Assembly: GCA_977017575.1 (NCBI GenBank)
Contig: CDRNVI010000194.1
Location: 1-64,000, forward strand
Length of the DNA stretch: 64,000 bases
Reading direction: 5' to 3'
DNA from: Paramoeba atlantica
Lineage: Eukaryota; Discosea
In this document: piece after piece, positions 45,936 through 54,694 of the stretch
Position numbering within the stretch: the first letter of the stretch is position 1
Layout: the number at the start of each line of letters is the position of its first letter
Notes under the pieces: model-generated
The model's database searches: none
What the model saw: only the letters and a program-made list of their open reading frames with translations
Told to the model about the DNA's origin: nothing
Made by a program: the position numbers and the translations under genes

Positions 45936-45998
45936 CTTCAATTGGATGATTAATTCAACAATATTCTGGTCTGCAACATCAAGCACTGTTTTGCCATC
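45936..45998 (-). pseudogene. Stranded ankyrin-gene exon in duplication unit 1
   Basis: 63 nt matching exon 6 of the ankyrin gene (51867-51929), encoding DGKTVLDVADQNIVELIIQLK. The intron donor after it has lost its GT (reads AT), and no other ankyrin exon lies beside it. It is a by-product of the tandem duplication and has no gene around it. Confidence 0.85.
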
Positions 45999-46109
45999 CT
46001 AATACAATAATAAGAACAACTTAAACAATTAAAAAGTTCTTACAATTTTACTAAATTAAAAATAAAAGTAATCTTTCATTTTTATTATCTTCAGAAACAA
46101 TCAGCTTTG

Positions 46110-49100
46110 TTAGAAATGAGAACTAGAATAACAAGGGGTTTCCGGAGTCATGACACACCCTCCATTTCCTGTTTCAGAACAACATGATGGAAGTGGACAA
46201 TTGATGTAATTGTGACTCATATCAAGAGTGGCAACCCTACATAACCAATCATCACCTTGAATTTGTCCACTCAAAAAATTGTAACTCACATTCCTATTTT
46301 TTCATCCAAATCAAAAAAGAATTCACTTTTTCAGCAAATAGGGAAAAAAAGAAGAAAAGAGCATGAGATACACATAGACAGGAGGAGAGAGCTGTTTTCC
46401 CTCAGGAAATGACCCTTTCAGTGAATTTGATGATAAATCCCTACCACAAGAACCCCATGATCAGTTTTATCAATTCTTCAAAATCACAAAAAAAGAAACA
46501 ACATACAAGGTAAACCGAAAGTTGTCAAAAAGTTCAGATGGAATTGTTCCACTCAATGAATTCTGATTCATATATCTGAAAGATTAAATTTGTTTAAATA
46601 AAATATCCAGAGACAAGAGAAAAAATGAAAAATACAAGTTTGCCAAATCAGTGAGGGCAGTAAGTTGGGTTGGAATTGTTCCAGATAATGAGTTGTACTG
46701 AAGAAACCTGGTTGATTAATTTTTGATAATGATGTGGTGTCAGAAAAGAGAGGATTTTTAAACAAAGAGAATCCTTTAAAATAAGATCTGTAACAAAAAG
46801 GGGGAAAGAGTAGAAGAGGAAGAGGTGAAAAAATTACAATGAGTTGAGAGATTTGGATCCAAAATCAGATGGAATTGTCCCAGTCAAAGAGTTATCATTA
46901 AGCAATCTACAAACCAAAATAGTTGGTGGGAAGAGAGGAGAGAATGAGAGAAATTAGAATTGAAAGAATGCAAAAAAAAGAAAAAAGAAAAGGAGAGAAC
47001 AAGTTAACCAAACGGGTCATGGCAAAAATTTCGGGTGGAATCGTGCCATTCAGTTGATTATAGCCCAGTGCCCTTGAAAAAAGAATCATGGAAGAAAAAA
47101 ATTGAAAGAGGGGGGATTTTAATCAATGGGAAAGAAAAAAAACAAAAATGAAACCCACATACACTTGTTGTGATCTTTCACAATTTGCTAATTCTGATGG
47201 GATAGTTCCTGTTAATGAATTATGACCTAACGCTCTACAATCAACCCAGATATGAGAAGTTGTTGAAATGAGAGGATATTCAAAAAAAAAAAATGGAAGA
47301 AAAAAAAAGGGAGGAAAGAGATACAGCCAATAAAATCCACATTCACTCAATTCAGTTGGGATTGTGCCATTAAATGAGTTGTCATCGAAATATCTGGATG
47401 AAAAAATTACCAATACAGAGAAAGTCAAACAATTAAAATCTTCAGAGAATAATCCCCCAAAAAAAAAACATGGAAAGAAGAAAAATGAAAATTAAAAGAA
47501 TTTTCAAACATATATCCTAATTTTGTCAGTTTCCCAACCTCTGTTGGAATAGATCCAGTCAGCAAATTCTTAGAAACATCACTGAAGAGAACAAAAAAAG
47601 AGAATTTTTTCTTTAAGTCAGGAGAAAGGGAAAAAAGTAAAGTAATAGGAAAGAAAAAAAAAAGAAAAATTCAAAAAGGAAAATCATACAATGTGGTGAG
47701 ATGGGTAAGGAGTCCAATTTCAGTTGGGAGAGTTCCTGTGAACGAGTTACCCGCAGCAACACTAAAAACAAGAAATTTGGGAGATTAAAGAAATTTGAGC
47801 AAAAAAAGAGAGGATTGAAGAAAAAGAAGGGAAGATGCATCAGAGAAGGGAAGAAGAACCAGAATTTAAGTGCTGAGATTTCAGCAATTTCAGTTGGAAT
47901 TGTTCCATTGAACATATTTGTTGAAAAGGTCCTTTTCAACAAATAAGTTAACCACCAAAAATGATTCAAGTGAAAGAGAAAAGGAAATGACAAAAAAAAA
48001 AATACAAGTCAGTAACAGATGAAAGCCTTCTCAGGTCAGTGGGAATCGTTCCGGTGAATCTATTCACGTCAAGGGATCTATAAATCAAAGAATAAGTTCA
48101 AATTTTTTGAATATGAAAAAAAAAAGAAAAAAATGAGAAGAGAACAAAAATTTCAAGTTCTCAAATTGGATGGAATGGTCAAAGATATCTCCATGCAAGT
48201 CATTGTAAGAAACATCCCTAAGATGATTCAAAAGGTTTAAGTGATTCATTCAGGAGAGAGAGTAGTTCCCCTCAAAGAAAAATGGAGATTAAAAAGAATG
48301 AAAAGGGGAAAGAAGACAAACAAATGTTCAAGGTTTGAGAGTTGGGTTATATCGACTGGAACTGCTCCTGAGAGTCGATTTGATCCAAGGGCTCTTTGAA
48401 AATGATATTTTGATAAGATTAGAAAACCAATATGAACTCATTAGGAGAAAAGAAAATTATCCTCCTCTCCAAAAATAACAACCATCCAAAACAAAAGAAA
48501 AAAAAAGTTAAACAAGAGGGTTAATCGAGAGAGTTCCCCGATTTCAGTTGGAATGGTTCCGGATATTTTATTATATCTCAACTCCCTATGGAGAAAGAAA
48601 GAAGAAGAGAGAATCAACAAAAAGAGAGACAAGATGAAAAAAAAAAAAAAGAAAACATGTAGGTCATATGAGAAAGGCCCCCAATATCACTTGGAAGAGT
48701 ACCATCCAATTTGTTCGAAGACAATTTTCTATAAAAAAATGAGAGATCTGAACAAAAAAGAAAGAAAGAAATCTTTTTTCTCCCTCCTTTCTTTTCTTGA
48801 ACAAGAAAGCAAAAAACTTACAAAGATTCAACGTGTGAACTCAAACAGGAAACACCATGCCATTGATTGGAACAAGGATCACCTGTCATCCAATTTTGTT
48901 TCTTCTCCCAGTTGGGACCATCTGTTGAATCATAAAGGCTTTCTAAAGCTGTACACACCACCAAAATCAGCGACAAGACAAAGAGAAAAGAAGAAGAAGG
49001 ACGAAAGAGAAACCCAATGTCTCGTTGCTTGTTGTTCCTTGGACAACTGGGGCCAAGATCAGAAATAACAAAACGAAAACCTGAACACGAAAAAGTTTCA

Positions 49101-49170
49101 AATAATTGGAATCATTCTTTCTTTCAACTTTCTTTCCACAAACCATTGAAATAAAGAGAAACTTTCTCAT
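46110..49170 (-). CDS. Secreted leucine-rich-repeat protein, copy B
   Basis: Paralog of copy A with the same exon plan: signal-peptide exon (MRKFLFISMVCGKKVERKN start; VFVLLFLILAPVVQG hydrophobic core), LRR cap exon with CSNRWHGVSC, a chain of 72-nt LRR exons in phase 2, and a final exon ending CVMTPETPCYSSSHF. Exons are close to identical to copy A, with a few amino-acid changes (for example RELRYNKISG against RDLRYNNISG) and small intron indels. The piggyBac-like element starts 58 bp upstream of the start codon, so the promoter of this copy has probably been replaced or altered. No break is seen in the coding exons. Confidence 0.84.
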
Positions 49171-49227
49171 GTTGGCTTCTTTGTTCCAGAGACCGAGAGA
49201 GAAGAAGAGAGAAAAAGTTTTCTTCAG

Positions 49228-49257
49228 CCGGTCTCTTTTAGCACTCTATAAGAAACC
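49228..49257 (+). repeat. Left terminal inverted repeat of the piggyBac-like element
   Basis: 30 bp starting CCGGTCTCTTTTAGCACTCT, the perfect inverse of 51454-51483. Confidence 0.93.
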
Positions 49258-49313
49258 AAGAAAAGCTAAAATTTAATTTTAAGGCCTTATTCAAATTGGA
49301 TTGCAATAAAAGT

Positions 49314-51332
49314 TTATTTTGAACAAGAAGAACACAGAAAACTCATTCGTCTGTTTGAAACACCCCGTCCCTTCAATCCATGGCATCTTGAACATGTGGG
49401 TGCATTACATGCCACACAAAGAAGAGTTTTCTCCTTGTAAATTTTCGAGGAACAACTGAGACATGAGACCTTTTGAGACTTTTTTCGTCTTTTTCGGGGT
49501 TTTTGACTTCTTTCACTTCTTTCACTTTCCTCACTTTCTTTTTTCTTCTCTCGACGTTTTCTTTTTCTCTCATTTTTTTCTCTGATTTCTTTTTCTTTTT
49601 GACATCTCTTCTCTTCTGCAATCTCTTCTTCTTGGACCTCTCTTTCCTGCCTTGCAATGATATTTAACACATCCAATTCTTCCAAACGAGCAACACAACT
49701 CTCACAATCACATCCTTGAATAATTGGTCGAGGGAAAATCGGATCTGTAGGAAGAGAAGTAGCATATTGCATCAACTGAATTGCAAGATCGCGAAGAAAT
49801 GTCTCAAAAATGGCTGTCCCATACGAATTCTCTTTTTCAGGAATTTTATATTTCCCACCCCATTGTTGAAGAGCCCAAATATCCAAATAGAGGGTTAAAT
49901 GGAGCATTTCAGAGAAAACAATTGAAGAAGATGCAGATCGATGAGGGGGAGAGAACCAGGTCATGAATCGATTGAAAGCATCAGAACCAAGCCCAAAGAG
50001 ACTCGAATATACTGTGTTCACCACCGCCATCTGATTGGACAAGATTTTCGTTTTTTTTTGTTTTTTTTGTTCAACAGTGAAGCCATTTGAATGGACAGCA
50101 CGAACACCAAACGACTTCTTGTTACGCTCTCTGTGCCAGTGCATTGAAATGACTGGACCTGCTTCAGTCACCATGGCAACTTTCTTTGGGAGAACCTTTT
50201 TGGTCTTGAGAGGTTCTTCAAGTTTTGAGAGCTTCACTTTTTTCTCTTTTTTTCCAACTTTCACGACAGCCTTAACATTTTCTTCCTCAATATCTTCTTC
50301 ATCTTCTCCTTCCTCTCCATCATCATCCCCTTCATCTTCTTCTTTCTCATTCTCTTTCTTCCTCAGTCCCACAGTATCACCTTCATCAATAATATACGAA
50401 ATCAATGCTCGCCATTCTCGTTGCCACCACCGTTTGTTCAGGGAAGTGAAATAAAGAAAATTTTTCTCCTGCAAAAAGGACAATGCAGGACGAGAGGAAT
50501 AATATGAGTCAAATACCAACCCACTCTCTCCAGGGATCATCCCCTTTGAAGCCCATTCAAGAATCGATGTTTTCTTTGAGAAAAGGTTGTTGGAATCTTT
50601 TGAGGGAAAATCTAGGGGGAGAATCTTGTGGACAAAGGGAAGAGAGCTTCCATGACATTGAACTGCGCTTTGAATCATCCAGATGACTGGGGTGCCCTTA
50701 TTCATCCGAATAACATCGCAGTGACCATGGTACTCTTCCTTTCTCTCATCAAGAATGTTCAAGCAATTTCCAAAATTCACTAATCGAGAGAGATTATCAG
50801 TAAAATCAGTTCCCATCAATGAAGTTGGAATTGCAAAAACTCGTTCCATTTTGGTAAATGCATTCCTCCCTAACAACAATTTCGGGGATTCAGGGAGAGA
50901 TGGGAAGCGAATAGAGTCATTAAAGGTCTCAGACCACGACACACTGTCTTTCCGAACGCATCTGTAGGCGTAGATCCAGATTCGTTGTGCAAGGTAAGCA
51001 TAAAACCTCTGAAGGGAAATGTACTTCTCATTGACATCTTCTCGACGATGAAAATATGCATGGCGGATCACCTTTTCTGCTAAGGCAGGAGGGAAAACTT
51101 TAACGAACAAATCCGCAGCATTCTGGTGTCAATTTCCAATGACAAACGATGGTTGTCGTTTCAGAATCGAAATGGCGTTTTGTGTGAGGCGAAACTTCCG
51201 GGAAGAGGGATAAATCGTCCAATCTTTCGTCAGGTCTACTTTCTCAGACTCCAATGTTGTTCGAGATTTCTTTTTCTTCGTTGCATGTTCCAAAGGGGAG
51301 AGCTTTTGGTTGAGCGCAAGTTGGGAACTCAT
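49314..51332 (-). CDS. PiggyBac-like transposase (one in-frame TGA)
   Basis: A DDE/D transposase that would cut and paste the surrounding element. From the Met at 51332 (MSSQLALNQK) the frame is open to 49314 (about 670 residues) except for one TGA at 51129-51131. Seen features: LDERKEEYHGHCDVIRM in the position of the first catalytic Asp block, GLVFDSYYSS..LSFLQEKNF matching the piggyBac second-Asp block, a long acidic insertion (EKEEDEGDDDGEEGEDEE), LGSDAFNRFMTWF as a candidate third Asp, and a C-terminal Cys-rich domain (CLSCSSKIYKEK, CVACNAPTCSRCHG, CSSC) like the piggyBac zinc domain. TGA ends neighbouring genes, so it is probably a true stop. The element may be newly inactivated, or the downstream part may start at another codon. 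Confidence 0.82.
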
Positions 51333-51453
51333 CCTCACCCAAACAAAAAACAAAAAAAACAAAAAAAAATCATCAATAATTCCTACCTACACTAAAAATA
51401 TAGTGCAAAGGTCCATACCAATAGCGAATTAATTGTTTATTTTAGCCTCGCCT

Positions 51454-51483
51454 GGTTTCTTATAGAGTGCTAAAAGAGACCGG
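51454..51483 (-). repeat. Right terminal inverted repeat of the piggyBac-like element
   Basis: Perfect inverse of 49228-49257. Host sequence shared with unit 1 (around GACGCGGAATTTT) resumes within about 12 bp. Confidence 0.93.
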
Positions 51484-51736
51484 AGAGAAAATAACGCGGG
51501 ATTTTCTTCACTGAATAGGGTGTTTTCAGGACCGTGAAAATGAAATTTTTCACTTTAAAGACATTGTGAAAAAAAGACATGGATGCGAGGATTGGCATGG
51601 CCACGAGGATTGTCATGGACACATTGTCACAAAGCAATCTCTTCGCAAATCATTCAAAGAAAGGTTTGGGGAAAGAGGAAAACTAATTCCAAAAACAATT
51701 TGATCATCAACAGTTTTTGATCACAGAGTTTTGTTT

Positions 51737-52922
51737 TCATTTTTTTTTTTGAGCTGGTTTGATATTTTTTCCCTACAAAAAATACAAGATGTAGAAAAAT
51801 ATTGAGAAAGACATTTTCGGTTTTCATTTTAAAAATGAAAAAAAGAAAAGAAAAGAAATATAAAACCTTCAATTGGATGATTAATTCAACAATATTCTGG
51901 TCTGCAACATCAAGCACTGTTTTGCCATCCTAATACAATAATAAGAACAACTTAAACAATTAAAAAGTTCTTCCAATTTTATTAAATTAAAAATAAAAGT
52001 AATCTTTTATTTTTATTAAGAATAAAAATGAAAATCAAAAAAAAAAATCAAAACTTTAGTTTGGAGCTGAATGTTGACTCGATGTTCAATAAGAATTTTG
52101 ACAATTTCTTCAAAACCATTCTCAGCAGCAAAGTGAAGAGCAGTCCGCCCCTGCTAACAACAAAAAAGTTTTAAAAAAAGAAAAACAAATCATTGAACAA
52201 CTGTCTCCCACCCTCCACCACAAATCAAAAAGAAAAATCAAAACATAATCTTGAAGATCAACATTGGATCCATGTTCAACAAGAATCTTCACAACTTCTT
52301 CAAAACCTTTCTCAGCAGCTCTGTGAAGAGGAGTCCATTCATTCTTAGAAAAGTTGTTAAAAAGAAGTTGTTAAAAAATAACAAAACAATTCACCACAAC
52401 CATCCCCCACCCACACAACATCATCAACAAAGAAAAGTGAAAAATCCAAAAGAAAATCAAAACTTCATCGAGAAGATCAATGTTGGCTCCATGTTCAACA
52501 AGAATTTTCACAATTTCTTTAAAACCTTTGAAAGCAGGCCAATGAAGAGGGGTCCGCCCAATCTAAACAAAAAGAAGTTTTAAAAAAAGAATAAATCAAA
52601 ACAACCAAAAAAAAAAAGAAAATGAAAACTTTATCTTGAAGATCAACGTCAGACCCAGATTCAACCAGAATCTTCACAATTTCTTCAAAACCTCGAAAAG
52701 CAGCAACGTGAAGAGGGGTCTGTCCAGACTTGACAAAAAGGAGTTTGAACAAAAGAAACAAAACTTCAAAAACAACAAAGAAAAAAGAGAGAAAGAAAGA
52801 GTTTCCGAAACCCTGTTGTTTTTGAAGTTCACATTCGTTTTTTGATTTTGGAGAAGAACTTGGACAAGTTCTTTGTCTCCTTTATAAACAGCATCAAAAA
52901 GCTTTTCTTCTTGTTCTTCCAT
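51737..52922 (-). CDS. Ankyrin-repeat protein (7 exons)
   Basis: A small protein of about 200 residues made of ankyrin repeats, likely a protein-binding scaffold. Exons: 52812-52922 (MEEQEEKLFDAVYKGDKELVQ.., 37 residues), 52630-52728, 52464-52562, 52245-52343 and 52055-52153 (each exactly 99 nt, one 33-residue repeat, phase 0), 51867-51929 (DGKTVLDVADQNIVELI) and 51737-51772 (GKNIKPAQKKK, stop TGA). Repeats show the family signature GxTPLHxAAxxGFEEIVKILVEHG. All introns are GT-AG and start GTTT. An upstream in-frame Met at 52976 is possible. No catalytic domain, signal or membrane segment is seen. Its 3' part was copied into duplication unit 1. Confidence 0.9.
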
Positions 52923-53095
52923 TTTCTTTTGCGTTTTTGATGTGTTGAAGGGAGAGAAAAATGAAGGAGAGCACAAACCAAAAAACCAAAGTTTTCTGGC
53001 GCTTTATTTTTGGCTTTTGTGAAATTTTTTCGGTGTCCTCTTTTCGTTTCGTTTAAAAGTGATTTCTTTTCGAAAGAGAAGAAAGAGAGAGTGAA

Positions 53096-54046
53096 ATGGG
53101 TTGTTCAGCTGGAAGAGGTTATCAACAAAATCCAAGCAATTCGAAATTTGTTAGAGTTGTGTTGACTGGTGGTGCTGAAGTTGGAAAGGTTTTATCGTTT
53201 TCTTCTTCCTTTTCTTTCTTTTATTCACTTTAAAAATAAAAAAAAACAAGAGTGGGATCCTTTGTCAATATGCTGAAAAGAAATTTTCTTCTCAGTATAT
53301 TTCCACAATTGGAGTTGAATTCAAGATTAAGTATCTTACTATTGGTGCTTCTCCATATAAGTTGCAAATTGTATGGAACTTTTTCTCTCTCTTTTTTTTT
53401 GTTAATTTTCTTTTTTTTTCCTTTCATTTTTCTGACACTCATTTTTTTTTGAATTCTTTTTTGAATCTTTTTTTTTGACAACCTTCTTTTTTTTTTCCAC
53501 ACACAACAGTGGGATACAGCAGGACAAGAAAGATTTCGAGCAATTGCAATTGCGTATTATCGAGGAGCTCAAGGAATTATTCTTGTGTATTCTGTCACAA
53601 ACCGTGAATCATTTTTGAATATATCCGTCTTCTTGCTGCAGAAGTAAAAAACTATGGGAATCCTGATGTCAAAACAATTCTTGTTGGAAATAAGATTGAT
53701 CTTCATGATCAACGAGAAGTTCTTTATAATGAAGGAAGGGTTTTGTTTTTCTTTTGTTTTTTCTGAATCAATTATTACTTTCGTTTTTTTAAAGGTTTTT
53801 TTCCATTTTCTTCTCCCTTCTTTTTCTTTGAAAAAATTAGATCTTCTCTCTTGTGATATTTTTCTGTATTGATCTTTATTCATACACTGATTTGAATAAT
53901 AGCAATTAGCCCATGAGTTGGGGACCCAAGGATTCTTCGAAATTTCAGCAAAAGAAAATGAAAACATTGATGAAATGTTCTTCGAGACACTTGCATTGAT
54001 GGATGGACGATCCCAATTTGTCAACGTGAAAAGAGCTCGAAATTGA
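53096..54046 (+). CDS. Rab-family small GTPase, N-terminally lipidated type, with a frameshift
   Basis: Membrane-traffic GTPase. Exons: 53096-53188, 53251-53370, 53510-53739 and 53903-54046. Motifs in order: P-loop GGAEVGKS (across the first intron), switch I STIGVEF (Rab-specific), switch [19 protein letters not shown] for guanine binding, and SAK in EISAKEN. The protein starts MGCSAG, a consensus for N-myristoylation (Gly2) plus palmitoylation (Cys3). It ends VKRARN with no C-terminal prenylation cysteine. This is the pattern of plant ARA6/RABF1 GTPases, which act on endosomes. In exon 3, near 53623-53630, the frame shifts by one base between ESFLNI and LLAEVKNYG, so the gene is either a recent pseudogene or carries a sequence error. 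Confidence 0.87.
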
Positions 54047-54694
54047 AAGGGAAAAAAGGAGGAATTGAAAAAAAAATCATCTTTATTTTTTTGTTTTCAA
54101 AAAAAGCATTGATGCGAACCCCCCTTTTCCTTATTGATACGTACTCAAGAATGAATAGACATTGGAGCTTTAGATCAAGGTTATTTCCGATTTTGAGATT
54201 TATTTTTTTGAAATGAATTTTTTTTAAATTCTTCTCACCAAAATCTTATTTTTTATTTTAGTTTTCAAAAAAAAAGAATGGAGACACACCCTTCCACAAG
54301 ATGCACATCTTGTGGATGTAAACAAAATATTCAAGCATTGACAATCACATTTTTGTTGAGAAGAAATAAAAATTGTGAAAAATTTTTCTTAAGAAATAAA
54401 AATTGTGAAAAATCTTTGTGTTTTTTCATTTTCTGGGATTTATTTATTTTTAACATTGAATCTTTTGGCTTGAGGAAAATCAAAGACAAAGAGAAAAGAA
54501 AATGCACACCCCAAACGGGGTTCGATAAATTTTCGAGTTGATAATTTTCCGAAACAGAAACTTCAACAAAAATGAAAACGTGTTGAACCACAACTCAAAA
54601 AAATCTGTGCGCCATCGTTTGCGAATCCGATCAGTTTTTCTTTTTCTTGTTTTCTTTTTTTCTTTTTTCTTTTTGGTCAACGAAAGCAACTATC
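54047..54694. other. Intergenic region, Rab to FAM114-like gene
   Basis: AT-rich. It contains the 22-bp palindrome at 54294-54315 and a 30-bp tandem duplication (AAGAAATAAAAATTGTGAAA) at about 54361-54413. No gene seen. Confidence 0.5.
54294..54315. promoter_or_regulatory. 22-bp palindrome between the Rab and FAM114-like genes
   Basis: CCACAAGATG-CA-CATCTTGTGG: two perfect 10-bp arms. It could be a dimeric binding site or an RNA hairpin in a 3' or 5' region. Function is unproven. Confidence 0.35.

Larger units (their letters stand above)
41655..46085. repeat. Segmental tandem duplication, unit 1
   Basis: Colinear with 46086-52015. It holds LRR gene A, an upstream region of about 0.85 kb not seen in unit 2, and at its right end the last-repeat exon of the ankyrin gene with flanking intron sequence. 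The junction with unit 2 is near 46085, where ankyrin intron sequence runs directly into the 3' end of LRR gene B. Confidence 0.88.
49228..51483 (-). mobile_element. PiggyBac-like DNA transposon with 30-bp terminal inverted repeats
   Basis: The first 30 bases (CCGGTCTCTTTTAGCACTCT, then ATAAGAAACC) are repeated exactly in inverse at the other end (51454-51483). Further inward GCTAAAAT-like similarity continues on both sides. The element is 2,256 bp and carries one transposase gene. Flanks read AG on both sides. The TTAA target typical of piggyBac is not present at either border. Confidence 0.88.
46086..52015. repeat. Segmental tandem duplication, unit 2
   Basis: Second unit. LRR gene B, then the piggyBac-like transposon in place of the unit-1-specific 0.77 kb, then sequence matching 45592-46085 that leads into the intact ankyrin gene. 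Sequence outside the transposon is nearly identical to unit 1, including introns, so the duplication is recent. Confidence 0.88.
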
